A stretch of 58,571 bases of DNA from NCBI GenBank assembly GCA_001803045.1, contig MHAR01000079.1:1-58571 (forward strand), given 5' to 3'. Position numbers and translations under genes: made by a program. The notes beneath the pieces were generated by a model. The model saw only the letters and a program-made list of their open reading frames with translations, had not been told where the DNA came from and did not search any database. Positions 7,181 through 15,409 of this stretch are shown here, one piece after another. The DNA comes from Ignavibacteria bacterium RIFOXYB12_FULL_35_14 (GTDB lineage: Bacteria > Bacteroidota > Ignavibacteria > Ignavibacteriales > Ignavibacteriaceae). How positions within the stretch are numbered: position 1 is the stretch's first letter; each line of letters starts with the position of its first letter.

Positions 7181-8641
7181 TTAAAATCTATAAGTAACGG
7201 TCAAAATTAAGTGATTAACCGATACATCTTGAAAAGTGCGGGATAAATTAACGCCATAATTATCACCTAAATCTTTCCACCATCCGTGAGCAAATCCGAC
7301 ATCAATTCCTACCGCATCTTCGGCAAGAAAACCGATTCCTCCGGTAAAATATTTTTTATCAAAATTCTGATCATCTTCTTTGTAAGCAGAGGGTTTTACA
7401 AAAAATCCTCCTCGAAGCCTGAGACCTAAATCCGGAACGGTGTACTCAAGGCCAAGATTATAATTTACTACAGTACCTAAAAGATCCTTCACATCCTTAT
7501 TTACTCTGGCAACATAATCTTCGCCTAAGCCGGCTTTGTTGCTGAATTCAATTTGCGAGTAGTCGATCAACGTGGCTTCAGCTGAGGCAATCAATCCTTT
7601 AAAGTTAACAGATAATCCGCCACTCAATTCAAACGGTGTTCGAATTCTATACTCGACTTCATCGCTGTAATCTTCCTGGATAAGGAAATAAGTTTGGTTT
7701 GCGTAGTCACTTCTTCCATTAACAATAAATTTTTCTTTTATATCAAATTCTTTAGGGAATTGAACCGTTAATCCGAACCTCGCATTTTGATTAAACTGGT
7801 AAAGCATTCCAAATTTTGCATTCCAGCCTTCTAGATCCCATTTTATTAATCTGTTCAAATAAAAAAGTTGGAAATCTGTGGTTTTTGGTTCACCTGGACT
7901 CGTTTCTCCCTGATAAATTCCATTAAGATCTTCTTCATAATAATCATTGTTAGATTCATAATTTCCAGTTACAACATTAAGGTTAAGTCCAACAAAAAGA
8001 TTTTTATAAACTTCGATTGCGCCCGAAAAAGTCCAATTGTTAACCACTCCTGAGTTAAGAATGTTTCCGCTTTGAGTTAATCCGCTCCCGATTATGGTTG
8101 TGTCCTTAATGTAATTGGCTTGTGCATCTCGAAGCGGATAACTTAAGTATAAATCATAGGGAATGTTGTTGTTTCTTAAGCTGAAATAGTTTACCCATGA
8201 GTCTTTATTATTTGTTCCGTCAAACTTTAAAGCACCTGTTAAGTCGGTAGTATTATGATAGGTCAAACCGAATACGAGACTTCCTCTTGTAGTTGGGACT
8301 GGAAACGCAAAGCTAATTCGATTTAGATTTGTATTGCTGTTGGAATAATTAGTTGTGGTTTTGAAAAATTCCGCATCATTCTTAAAGCTTAAATAGGATA
8401 GTCCGCCAGAGAGTTCAATTTTTTTGATCAAACCAAATCCTGCCGGATTAAAAAATGCGGCTGATGCATCGTCACTTAATCCAATGTAACTGTTTCCCAT
8501 TCCTAATGCTCGGGCGTTTGAGCCGAGTCCTGAATAACCAAGTCTTAATGCATCATTTGTATTTTGAGAATAAACTTCATTCTGAGCAAAAGCCAGAAAA
8601 AAAAGTAAGATTGCAATGAATGAAATTCTAAAGTTAGCCAT
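7181..8641 (-). CDS. OmpP1/FadL/TodX-like outer-membrane protein
   Basis: A 486-residue protein with a cleavable signal peptide (hydrophobic residues 7-20, ending FAQNEVYSQ) followed by the FadL-family opening NARALGMGNSYIGLSDDASA and AFFNPAG. The rest alternates short polar turns with amphipathic strands and ends in YRF, a typical terminal aromatic for beta-barrel insertion. FadL-like barrels move hydrophobic compounds across the outer membrane, but the substrate here is unknown. A GGGAGGA site precedes the start, which overlaps the stop of the upstream lipoprotein gene by one base, so it is co-translated with the three lipoproteins. Confidence 0.8.
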   Translation of the reverse strand: MANFRISFIAILLFFLAFAQNEVYSQNTNDALRLGYSGLGSNARALGMGNSYIGLSDDASAAFFNPAGFGLIKKIELSGGLSYLSFKNDAEFFKTTTNYSNSNTNLNRISFAFPVPTTRGSLVFGLTYHNTTDLTGALKFDGTNNKDSWVNYFSLRNNNIPYDLYLSYPLRDAQANYIKDTTIIGSGLTQSGNILNSGVVNNWTFSGAIEVYKNLFVGLNLNVVTGNYESNNDYYEEDLNGIYQGETSPGEPKTTDFQLFYLNRLIKWDLEGWNAKFGMLYQFNQNARFGLTVQFPKEFDIKEKFIVNGRSDYANQTYFLIQEDYSDEVEYRIRTPFELSGGLSVNFKGLIASAEATLIDYSQIEFSNKAGLGEDYVARVNKDVKDLLGTVVNYNLGLEYTVPDLGLRLRGGFFVKPSAYKEDDQNFDKKYFTGGIGFLAEDAVGIDVGFAHGWWKDLGDNYGVNLSRTFQDVSVNHLILTVTYRF

Positions 8642-9138
8642 TATTTCCTCCCACTGTTTGAGTTTCTATTTCCATCGTTATTTCTAATTGAATTGTTATC
8701 TGTGCTTCTTGTATTGGAATTATTGTTATTAGAATTCACCGATGAAGAATTGTTATTGTTTGACGATTTATTGCTGTTAGAATTGGTATTCGAGGAATTA
8801 TAATTGGTGGAAGCATCTCTACTGGGCGGACTGGTAGTGAGTATCTTTCTATCGTTGTCTGTTCCTCTTCCTTGTCCCTCATTTCGAACTGATGTGGTCG
8901 TTCCGTTTTCAGTTCTGATGTAATCGCTTCCAACGGGAGTGCTCGGAGGAGCTAACCTTAACCACCATGGATAGTCGTAAAACGAATAATAATCACCGTA
9001 ATAAGTTTCAGAATAAAAATCATTTACTGTACTTTCGGATGGGAATTCATCTTCCGGCATCCATAGCACTGTATAGCAGCCGCTCAAAAAGGGCATCGAC
9101 GAAATCATCACTATTGAAATTAAAATACTTTTTTTCAT
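8641..9138 (-). CDS. Lipoprotein with Asn/Ser-rich tail (GCYT family, member 3)
   Basis: A 165-residue protein with a signal peptide and the lipobox FLSGC at residues 17-21, followed by YTVLWMPEDEFP. After an aromatic-rich segment (YYGDYYSFYDYPWWLRLAPP) comes SVRNEGQGRGTDNDRK, then about 50 residues made almost only of Asn and Ser, ending in GRK. The GCYT start and the xRNEGxGR motif are shared with the neighbour at 9144-9455, so the two are divergent paralogues. It probably sits in the outer membrane. I do not recognise a function. Confidence 0.75.
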   Translation of the reverse strand: MKKSILISIVMISSMPFLSGCYTVLWMPEDEFPSESTVNDFYSETYYGDYYSFYDYPWWLRLAPPSTPVGSDYIRTENGTTTSVRNEGQGRGTDNDRKILTTSPPSRDASTNYNSSNTNSNSNKSSNNNNSSSVNSNNNNSNTRSTDNNSIRNNDGNRNSNSGRK

Positions 9139-9143
9139 TTTAT

Positions 9144-9455
9144 TTACCTTCTTCTTCTGCTAGTATCAGAATTTCTTCCTTCTCCTTCGTTCCGAATATC
9201 AGAGATTTCCTTTGGTCTCTGATAAGGATCTGATGGAGGAGGAGGATTATAGATAATGATAATTGGTCTTGGTCCTGGTTCGGGGCATCCAGGTGGACCA
9301 GGATCTGGTGGAGGCGCTGGTTCCGGCGGATAATATGGTTCATATGGAACGTGCGCAAGTTTTGCGTCATTGGATAATGATAAATACGTATAGCACCCGC
9401 TTAGCGTTAAAAATGCTCCGAACAATATTGCTGGTATGAAAATGAAATTCTTCAT
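9144..9455 (-). CDS. Small proline-rich lipoprotein (GCYT family, member 2)
   Basis: A 103-residue protein: signal peptide, lipobox TLSGC at about residues 17-21, then YTYLSLSNDAKL and a segment of about 45 residues packed with Pro, Glu and Tyr (PYYPPEPAPPPDPGPPGCPE). It ends with DIRNEGEGRNSDTSRRRR. The C-terminal motif and arginine run echo its neighbours. It lies 5 bp after the 390-codon-frame lipoprotein and 5 bp before the next one. Function unknown; an extended, non-globular surface or periplasmic role fits the composition. Confidence 0.7.
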   Translation of the reverse strand: MKNFIFIPAILFGAFLTLSGCYTYLSLSNDAKLAHVPYEPYYPPEPAPPPDPGPPGCPEPGPRPIIIIYNPPPPSDPYQRPKEISDIRNEGEGRNSDTSRRRR

Positions 9456-9460
9456 TTTAT

Positions 9461-10558
9461 TTACCTTCTTCTATCTCCACTACGACTTGTATTACCTGAA
9501 GGAGAGGATGATCGAGGCGGTGAAGTACTCCTTGGTGAATTATTACTTGGAGGACTATAAGTTCTCTGCGGAGGCGAATACGACCTCGGAGTCTCTTGGG
9601 TTCTTTTTTCAGTTCTTACCTCATTACGATTTCTGGTTTCAGTTTTTTGCCGTGTATTCGAATTATCCTTTTTGATATTCGGAGTGTTCCTATTATTCAA
9701 TTCTCTTTTTCTTGTATCCTCTTTTCGCGGAGGTGTAGTTTTGTTTTCCTTAGACCTATCTTTGAATACACTTTCGTTTCGTTTCTTCGTTTCGTTTTGA
9801 CGATTCCTCGGATCCTTTCTTATTGTATTGTCATCGCGTCTATTCCTTGTGCTATTATCGTACACCGGGTTCTTCCTTTTTTCTTCTTTCTTCAAATCGG
9901 TTCTTTGCTTATCGAGGTCTTTACTTCTTGAAGTCGTATTTCTGTTAAGAATCGCATCTCTGCTTCGGTCTCGAGTTCTAGTCTCTTTGTTAAGCGTTCT
10001 GGAGTCTCGTCCTGTCAAGCCACCTCTTGTAACGTAACTGTTTCGTAAACCAGAATTATTCCTAATGCTGTAATTGTCTCTTGTTCTGTCTCGATATTTA
10101 TACTTATCGTAACTGTAACCGTAACCCCAATTATAATGCGGATAATAGTAGTAAGGATTATAGTAGGAGTAGTAATAACCAGGATAATACCAGGAAGATC
10201 CGCACCAGTTCCAATAATAAAACGGATCCCAGCAGAAAGGATCATAGTACCAATTGCCAAAAGAGAATCCGATATAAACTGAAGGATGATATCCCCAGAA
10301 GTAACGTCGGTAGGTTGGATAGGAGCCAAAATAGTATTTGTTTACAATGATATCGGCATCATCTTCATATTCGTAATCACTGTCATATTCATTGGAAACA
10401 TAGTTTGAGTCATAATCTTCCTCTTGATCGTAATAACCATAATCCTCGCGATCTTTGGAGTAGTTATTGTCTCTTGTAGCAATATGAGTATAACAGCCCG
10501 CAAGAAAAATTGTTGAAGTAAAAATAATCAGCAGCAGATAAAAATATTTTGATTTCAT
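9461..10558 (-). CDS. Large Tyr-rich/Arg-rich lipoprotein (GCYT family, member 1)
   Basis: A 365-residue lipoprotein. The start at 10558 is chosen over an upstream in-frame Met (10633) because GGAGG precedes it and because MKSKYFYLLLIIFTS plus the lipobox FLAGC form a proper signal peptide. After GCYTHIATRD comes an acidic linker, a Tyr/Trp-rich block (about residues 75-150, many YYY and WYY runs), then about 200 residues rich in Arg, Asn, Thr, Lys and Glu with repeated NRNT/TRDRSRD elements, ending GDRRR. The tail is strongly basic and looks disordered. It is the first gene of the operon that ends with the FadL-like barrel. Function unknown. Confidence 0.7.
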   Translation of the reverse strand: MKSKYFYLLLIIFTSTIFLAGCYTHIATRDNNYSKDREDYGYYDQEEDYDSNYVSNEYDSDYEYEDDADIIVNKYYFGSYPTYRRYFWGYHPSVYIGFSFGNWYYDPFCWDPFYYWNWCGSSWYYPGYYYSYYNPYYYYPHYNWGYGYSYDKYKYRDRTRDNYSIRNNSGLRNSYVTRGGLTGRDSRTLNKETRTRDRSRDAILNRNTTSRSKDLDKQRTDLKKEEKRKNPVYDNSTRNRRDDNTIRKDPRNRQNETKKRNESVFKDRSKENKTTPPRKEDTRKRELNNRNTPNIKKDNSNTRQKTETRNRNEVRTEKRTQETPRSYSPPQRTYSPPSNNSPRSTSPPRSSSPSGNTSRSGDRRR

Positions 10559-10918
10559 GATTCCTCCACTATAATTAACTACTTTAATTTCGTCAATAAT
10601 CACGCCTAATAAAAGGTGAGAAAAAGTATCCAAAATGATTTTATTTTGAGGGTTATCAGAATTGGAGTGTATACTAAATAAAACTCAGTTGTATTGAAAT
10701 AAAGACAAGAAATAAGAAGTTAAAAGGGGGCTGGTAGATGTGAGACCAGCCAAAAAGCAATTATCTTAGTGTCTTCGAGTCTTTGTAGCCTGTTGGCAAA
10801 TAAATATCTTAATTACCAAGTAAATTCAACGCATAAACTACTATATCACTATCCGTCAATTGACGGACATAACAACGCACAAAGAACTTTTTGATCATTC
10901 TCTCATCTGCTTAAGTTT
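10559..10918. other. Intergenic region with two dyad structures
   Basis: About 360 bp lie between the lipoprotein operon and the barrel gene. It contains a 7-bp stem hairpin (GGCTGGT 10729-10735 with ACCAGCC 10745-10751), flanked by CCC and TTTT when read on the minus strand, a weak terminator candidate for the gene at 10919-11692. It also has the 16-bp perfect palindrome TCCGTCAATTGACGGA at 10852-10867. I see no coding potential. Confidence 0.5.
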
Positions 10919-11692
10919 CTAAATGTTTCTAATAAACTCAATCCTTATTGCTCTGTCGGCGGTAGTTGGCGATAATTTTTTATTGCTAAGCAAATCACGA
11001 AGATCAAAACCAAAAGTAAATCCTTCACCCATTGTCCATCTTATCCCGAGGTTGAGGTAGCCGTTTCCCTTTCCAAAAATTTCGGATTGATTATCATTGA
11101 AGGCAAAATCATATTCTCCCACTAAAGAAAAGTTTTCACCAAGAGTTTTTTCAAATCCTCCGGTAATGTTTATGAAGTTATCACCATCACGGGTTTCGAG
11201 AGAGTAACTTGCAGAACCGTGAAGACTTAAATACCCATACAAAGCAAAGTTTTTTGAAACGGCTCCAAAAAATCCCGGCGATTTTATATCAAATCTTCCG
11301 GAAGATTCAGAAAATATTCCTTTGCCTTGAGAGTTAAATCCTAAGGTGATTGTAGGTGCAAGCAGTGTTTCTTGGAACAAACGAAAGCGAACATCGACCG
11401 CAGGCAGTTTATACCAAACAGGTGCACCGGCTCCGATAACATTTACTCCTCCATATGAAATACCAAAACTTATGTCGTCAAATACACCGACTTCGAGTCG
11501 AGCAATCACAACACCAAGCGGAAGATATTCAGTGCCAATGCTAACTAATCCTTTATTAAGTACCCCGGCAGTTGGCATATCGATTAGAAATCTATACTGA
11601 TATTTTGCACTTTCGCCGGCAGAACCCTGAGCAAAAATTTGTACTGAAATTATTGCACAGAGGATTAAATATTTTAATATGTGTTTTTTCAT
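10919..11692 (-). CDS. Predicted outer-membrane beta-barrel protein
   Basis: A 257-residue protein from the Met at 11692 (MKKHILKYLILCAIISVQIF, a signal peptide ending FAQG); an upstream Met at 11743 would overlap the ATP-grasp gene and spoil the signal. The mature part begins with YRFLIDMPTAGVLNKGLVSI and then shows regular alternating strands such as VGVFDDISFGISYGG and GYLNLGIRWTMGEGFTFGF, with a basic C-terminus. It resembles the barrel proteins common in Ignavibacteria; a YjbH-like relation is possible but not certain. It follows the ATP-grasp gene by 37 bp and is probably in the same transcript. Confidence 0.65.
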   Translation of the reverse strand: MKKHILKYLILCAIISVQIFAQGSAGESAKYQYRFLIDMPTAGVLNKGLVSIGTEYLPLGVVIARLEVGVFDDISFGISYGGVNVIGAGAPVWYKLPAVDVRFRLFQETLLAPTITLGFNSQGKGIFSESSGRFDIKSPGFFGAVSKNFALYGYLSLHGSASYSLETRDGDNFINITGGFEKTLGENFSLVGEYDFAFNDNQSEIFGKGNGYLNLGIRWTMGEGFTFGFDLRDLLSNKKLSPTTADRAIRIEFIRNI

Positions 11693-11729
11693 AGCAGAAA
11701 TTTTTTCAAAAAGATTAATATTTAGTTGT

Positions 11730-12647
11730 CTAAGATAATTCATTTTTAATTTTTATTATTGCCTTTATTAAATAAGAAATTATTTGGTTTACAATTTCAT
11801 CAGGAACACCGTCAGGATGTTTCGATTTTAATCTCATATCACATTGATCGTTAACATAATCTATAACCACAAATTTGTTTTCATTTGTCAAGACAACTTC
11901 AGTTGAAAAAAAATCTAACTTTATTATTCCAAAGATTGTTTTAATGATATGATTCAACTTTTTAATATTGATCTTTGATTTTAAATCTTCACTAATAACT
12001 TCATAAACATGAGTTTGATCGTCCCAAAAAACTACTATTACCTTACCAAATACCCAAAAACATCTAAACCAGGTTCGCTTTCCATCAATCATCCCTGGAT
12101 AAACTTTTTCTTGAATTAAATATTTATCGTTATTGTAAGCAATTCTTTCATCCAGAACGTCCTTTAACGATTCAGCCCCTGTTACAACACCAATTCCACC
12201 GCCGGTAGTATTGCAAGGTTTAATAATAAATGGTCTACCAAGAATTGCAAGATCTTCTAGGGATAATTTTACATCCTCTTTCTGACTGTACGGAGGAATT
12301 ATTATAGAGTAAGGGACATTTAATCCAGCCGAAATGAACTCTAAGTGCATACTTGCTTTATCAATTGCGTGTAGTACTTGTTTATAGGGGTTAAATATTC
12401 TGGTTTTTCTTCTCTGCAATATTTTACCGATTTCTTCAAATCTTTCGTCTACATCCCAAGCTCGATCGATATAACAATTAAATGCTAATTTCTTCTGAAG
12501 TAAATCTTCCTTAACCTCTAACACATTATTTTGATGAATTACGTACGTGCTTAATCCTGCTTCCTGAAGATTTTTTTCTAACAGAGAGATAAAATCGATA
12601 TCATATTCCCAATTATAGGCGATACTAAGATCAAAAATTTTCATCAT
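11730..12647 (-). CDS. ATP-grasp enzyme, substrate unknown
   Basis: About 305 residues, starting at the MMKIFDLSIAYNWE Met pair. ATP-grasp features are visible: the glycine-rich lid KPCNTTGGGIGVV, IQEKVYPG on the following strand, and the metal-binding end VVIDYVNDQCDMR, although the usual E-x-N ligand reads as D-Y-V-N-D here. The N-terminal domain (LQEAGLSTYVIHQNNVLEV) looks like the pre-ATP-grasp fold of D-Ala-D-Ala ligase or RimK relatives. Such enzymes join a carboxylate to an amine or thiol through an acyl phosphate. Its partner is a barrel protein and not a biosynthetic cluster, so the pathway cannot be named. Confidence 0.7.
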   Translation of the reverse strand: MMKIFDLSIAYNWEYDIDFISLLEKNLQEAGLSTYVIHQNNVLEVKEDLLQKKLAFNCYIDRAWDVDERFEEIGKILQRRKTRIFNPYKQVLHAIDKASMHLEFISAGLNVPYSIIIPPYSQKEDVKLSLEDLAILGRPFIIKPCNTTGGGIGVVTGAESLKDVLDERIAYNNDKYLIQEKVYPGMIDGKRTWFRCFWVFGKVIVVFWDDQTHVYEVISEDLKSKINIKKLNHIIKTIFGIIKLDFFSTEVVLTNENKFVVIDYVNDQCDMRLKSKHPDGVPDEIVNQIISYLIKAIIKIKNELS

Positions 12648-12657
12648 GCTTTTATAT

Positions 12658-12686
12658 TTTTGCAAAGATATAGTTTACTATATTTG
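12658..12686 (+). promoter_or_regulatory. Candidate promoter for the TPR-DUF4292-EnvC operon
   Basis: TTTTTG ending at 12662 and TATATTTG at 12679-12686 fit the Bacteroidota promoter pattern with a 16-bp gap, slightly short. It would give a leader of about 110 bases before the start at 12804. The region is shared with the divergent ATP-grasp gene. Confidence 0.35.
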
Positions 12687-12803
12687 TATGCAACAATTAC
12701 AGACAAGAAGTTACCATTGTGAATGAATTTTAGTCTGTTATCTCTTGAAAAATTTATCTTATTACATTTAACGAATTAATATTTTCTAATCATAAGTTAA
12801 CCA

Positions 12804-14624
12804 ATGACATATAAAAAATATTTGTTTTCAGTTTTTATAGGACTTCTATTTTCTTTCGGATGTTCTTCAAGCAAGGAAATCACTCAAAATAAAATTGAGA
12901 CGAAAAGTGAAATTGACCGAGCCGAAAAAGATTACAAGAAGAAAGCCATGGATCATTTTATTAATGGATCTATTGCCGAAACCAAAGGTGATTTTGCAAC
13001 AGCTGTGCTTGAGTTTCAGGATGCTCTAAATCTTGATCCAAGCGCGGGAGTTTACTATGCGCTTGGGAAAAATTATTACAACCTAAATAAATTATCACTT
13101 GCTATACAAAACTCACGTAAAGCAATCGAATTAAATCCCTATCAAAAAGAATATTTTATTCTTCTCTCAAATGTGTATTCAACAGCAAGACAATTTGATT
13201 CCGCTGCAGTAACACTGGAAAACGCACTTCGGCTGGATTCTATGGATGTTGAACTTTACTATAAATTGGCACGGTTATATGAAACTTCAAAACCATTAAA
13301 AGCAATTGAAACTTATGAAAAGGTAACGGCAATCATTGGTCCGGATTGGAATGTGCTAATTCGTGTGGCAGAACTTTATGAAAAGTTAGGTAATCTTGAT
13401 GCGGCGGTTTCATCAATAGAAAAATTAGTTTCGCTTGATCCTGCAAATGTTAGTTTACAAAAAATTCTTATAGATTTCTATCAAAAATCTAATAAGATTG
13501 ATAAATCACTAGAGGTTGCCAATGATATACTTGAATTAACTCCTGACGATCTTGATACCCGGGAACGCAAAGCGCAAATTTTAATTTCTCAGGGTAAATG
13601 GGAATTGGCTGCAGATGAATACAATTATATATTAAAGCAAAAAGATGTTCCGCTCGATATAAAAATTCGAATTGGTGCCTCATATTTTAATCGTTCTTTA
13701 AAAGATTCCTCACTTACAAAAGTTACAAAAGATTTTTTCCAAACAATTGACAAAGATACGGTCGATTGGCAAGTGAAAATGTTCCTTGGAGCAGTTGCTA
13801 TAAACGAAAAAAGGGATTCGGCCGCTATTGAATATTTTAAAGTAGTAACTGATCTTGCCCGCTGGAATGTTGATGCCTGGATTAGGTTAGGCGGCTTGTA
13901 CTTCGATAATAAAAAATATGAAGAAGCTGTAAAGGTGATGGATGAAGCTATCGAATTATTTCCTGATGATTTTACTACTAATTTAATTCTGGGTTTATCA
14001 TTAGCACAGCTTGATAAACATTCAGATGCTAAACCATATCTTAAAAAATCAGTCGAGCTGAATCCAAATGATTTAAATTCACTTTCAGCTTATGCTTACA
14101 CTTTAAGTCAGTTAAAGGAAAATGATCTTGCGGTAAATTATTTGCGGCAGGCTCTTACAATAAAGCTCGATGATGTTAATTTATTAGGAACTTTAGGGTT
14201 GATTTATGATGCGATGGAAAAGTGGATTGAGTGCGACAGCGTGTATGAACATGCTCTGCAAATTGATTCACAAAATGCACTCGTTAATAATAACTATGCT
14301 TATTCGCTTTCCGAACGAGGAGAGAGATTAAAAGAGGCATTAAGGATGGCTGAGATTGCCATAGCGGCTGATCCGGATAATACATCATACCTTGACACAA
14401 TCGGCTGGGTTCACTTCAAACTTGGTAATTACCGTGATGCAAAGAACTATCTTGAAAAAGCGATTGAAATTGGAGGTGAACGTGCCGTCATGCTCGATCA
14501 TCTCGGCGACGTAATGTTTAAGCTCGGTGATACTCAAGAGGCCAAATTACTCTGGCAAAAAGCATTTGACCTTGACAATACCAATGTTACTTTAAAATCA
14601 AAAATAGATAAAGGTGAAATTTGA
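12804..14624 (+). CDS. Large TPR lipoprotein
   Basis: A 606-residue protein with signal peptide and lipobox FSFGC (residues 16-20, then SSSKE). From about residue 45 to the end it is a chain of tetratricopeptide repeats (for example GDFATAVLEFQDALNLDPSA, NYRDAKNYLEKAIEIGG), roughly 14 by eye. TPR lipoproteins usually hold protein complexes together at the outer membrane. Its stop overlaps a TTG start for the next gene (TTGA), and the EnvC-like gene follows, so a role in envelope assembly or division is likely. Confidence 0.8.
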   Translation: MTYKKYLFSVFIGLLFSFGCSSSKEITQNKIETKSEIDRAEKDYKKKAMDHFINGSIAETKGDFATAVLEFQDALNLDPSAGVYYALGKNYYNLNKLSLAIQNSRKAIELNPYQKEYFILLSNVYSTARQFDSAAVTLENALRLDSMDVELYYKLARLYETSKPLKAIETYEKVTAIIGPDWNVLIRVAELYEKLGNLDAAVSSIEKLVSLDPANVSLQKILIDFYQKSNKIDKSLEVANDILELTPDDLDTRERKAQILISQGKWELAADEYNYILKQKDVPLDIKIRIGASYFNRSLKDSSLTKVTKDFFQTIDKDTVDWQVKMFLGAVAINEKRDSAAIEYFKVVTDLARWNVDAWIRLGGLYFDNKKYEEAVKVMDEAIELFPDDFTTNLILGLSLAQLDKHSDAKPYLKKSVELNPNDLNSLSAYAYTLSQLKENDLAVNYLRQALTIKLDDVNLLGTLGLIYDAMEKWIECDSVYEHALQIDSQNALVNNNYAYSLSERGERLKEALRMAEIAIAADPDNTSYLDTIGWVHFKLGNYRDAKNYLEKAIEIGGERAVMLDHLGDVMFKLGDTQEAKLLWQKAFDLDNTNVTLKSKIDKGEI

Positions 14625-15409
14625 AATTACTATCCAAAGCATTTTTAGTTTTATTATTCACATCTGTAATCATGTTTGATGGTTGTGTTCCATCTAAACC
14701 TACCGAAGAAGTAGAAATTCTCTCCTCGGAGCGGCTAATTAATAAATTGGAAGTGAACCGCCGAAGAATAAAAAGTTTTGAAGGTAACGGGACAATTCTT
14801 GTAAGAAATCCTCAGATCAATAACAGCGCTTCGTTTAGAGTTGTTCTTCAAAAACCAGACTCCATTTATCTGACGATATTTGGTCCCTTTGGAATTGAGC
14901 TTGCCCAAGCGTTGGTAACAAAAAGTCATTTTATCTTTTATGATGCCCTTAAAAATACCGCTTATGAAGGCAAAGTTGATGATGAAGTTCTTCACGATAT
15001 TTTCAGAATAGATTTAACATTCAGCGAGCTACTCGATGCTTTCGTTGGCTCGGTGAATCTTACCAATAACCTGTACAAGCAGCCCACAAATTATGAAGTT
15101 ATTTATGATAAGTATTTAATAACTTATGTTGATTCATCTTCTTTTAAAACTTCTCAATATAAGGTTGATGTGCGAGAGCTGGGAATAACAGAATATTTAT
15201 TAATGGATAAAAATGGTGAAGCTGCAATTGAAGGTAAATATTCTGACTTTGGAATTATTGAAGGAGTTGCAGTTCCTTATAAGATTGAGCTTCGAAATAA
15301 AAAAGAAAATCAACTAGTCACTGTTGAATATAAGAATATGTCTGCGAACAAAAAGAATATTTATGTTGATTTTGAAATTCCGGAAGATGCAACGATCATA
15401 AAATGGTAA
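14621..15409 (+). CDS. DUF4292/LolB-like lipoprotein
   Basis: 262 residues from a TTG start that overlaps the TPR gene stop. The signal peptide ends in a lipobox-like MFDGC (about residues 18-22). The fold pattern is that of DUF4292 and LolB/LolA relatives: KSFEGNGTILVRNPQI, then strands carrying DSIYLTIFGPFGIELAQALV and a C-terminal VEYKNMSANKKNIYVDFEIP. These proteins bind lipid or lipoprotein in a half-barrel. In this phylum the family is often found between a TPR lipoprotein and an EnvC-type gene, as here. It overlaps the EnvC gene by 7 bp. Confidence 0.75.
   Translation: MKLLSKAFLVLLFTSVIMFDGCVPSKPTEEVEILSSERLINKLEVNRRRIKSFEGNGTILVRNPQINNSASFRVVLQKPDSIYLTIFGPFGIELAQALVTKSHFIFYDALKNTAYEGKVDDEVLHDIFRIDLTFSELLDAFVGSVNLTNNLYKQPTNYEVIYDKYLITYVDSSSFKTSQYKVDVRELGITEYLLMDKNGEAAIEGKYSDFGIIEGVAVPYKIELRNKKENQLVTVEYKNMSANKKNIYVDFEIPEDATIIKW

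Noticed and set aside
9140-10350. Several overlapping frames in the lipoprotein region
   Set aside because: They are shadows caused by the repetitive low-complexity codons of the three lipoprotein genes.
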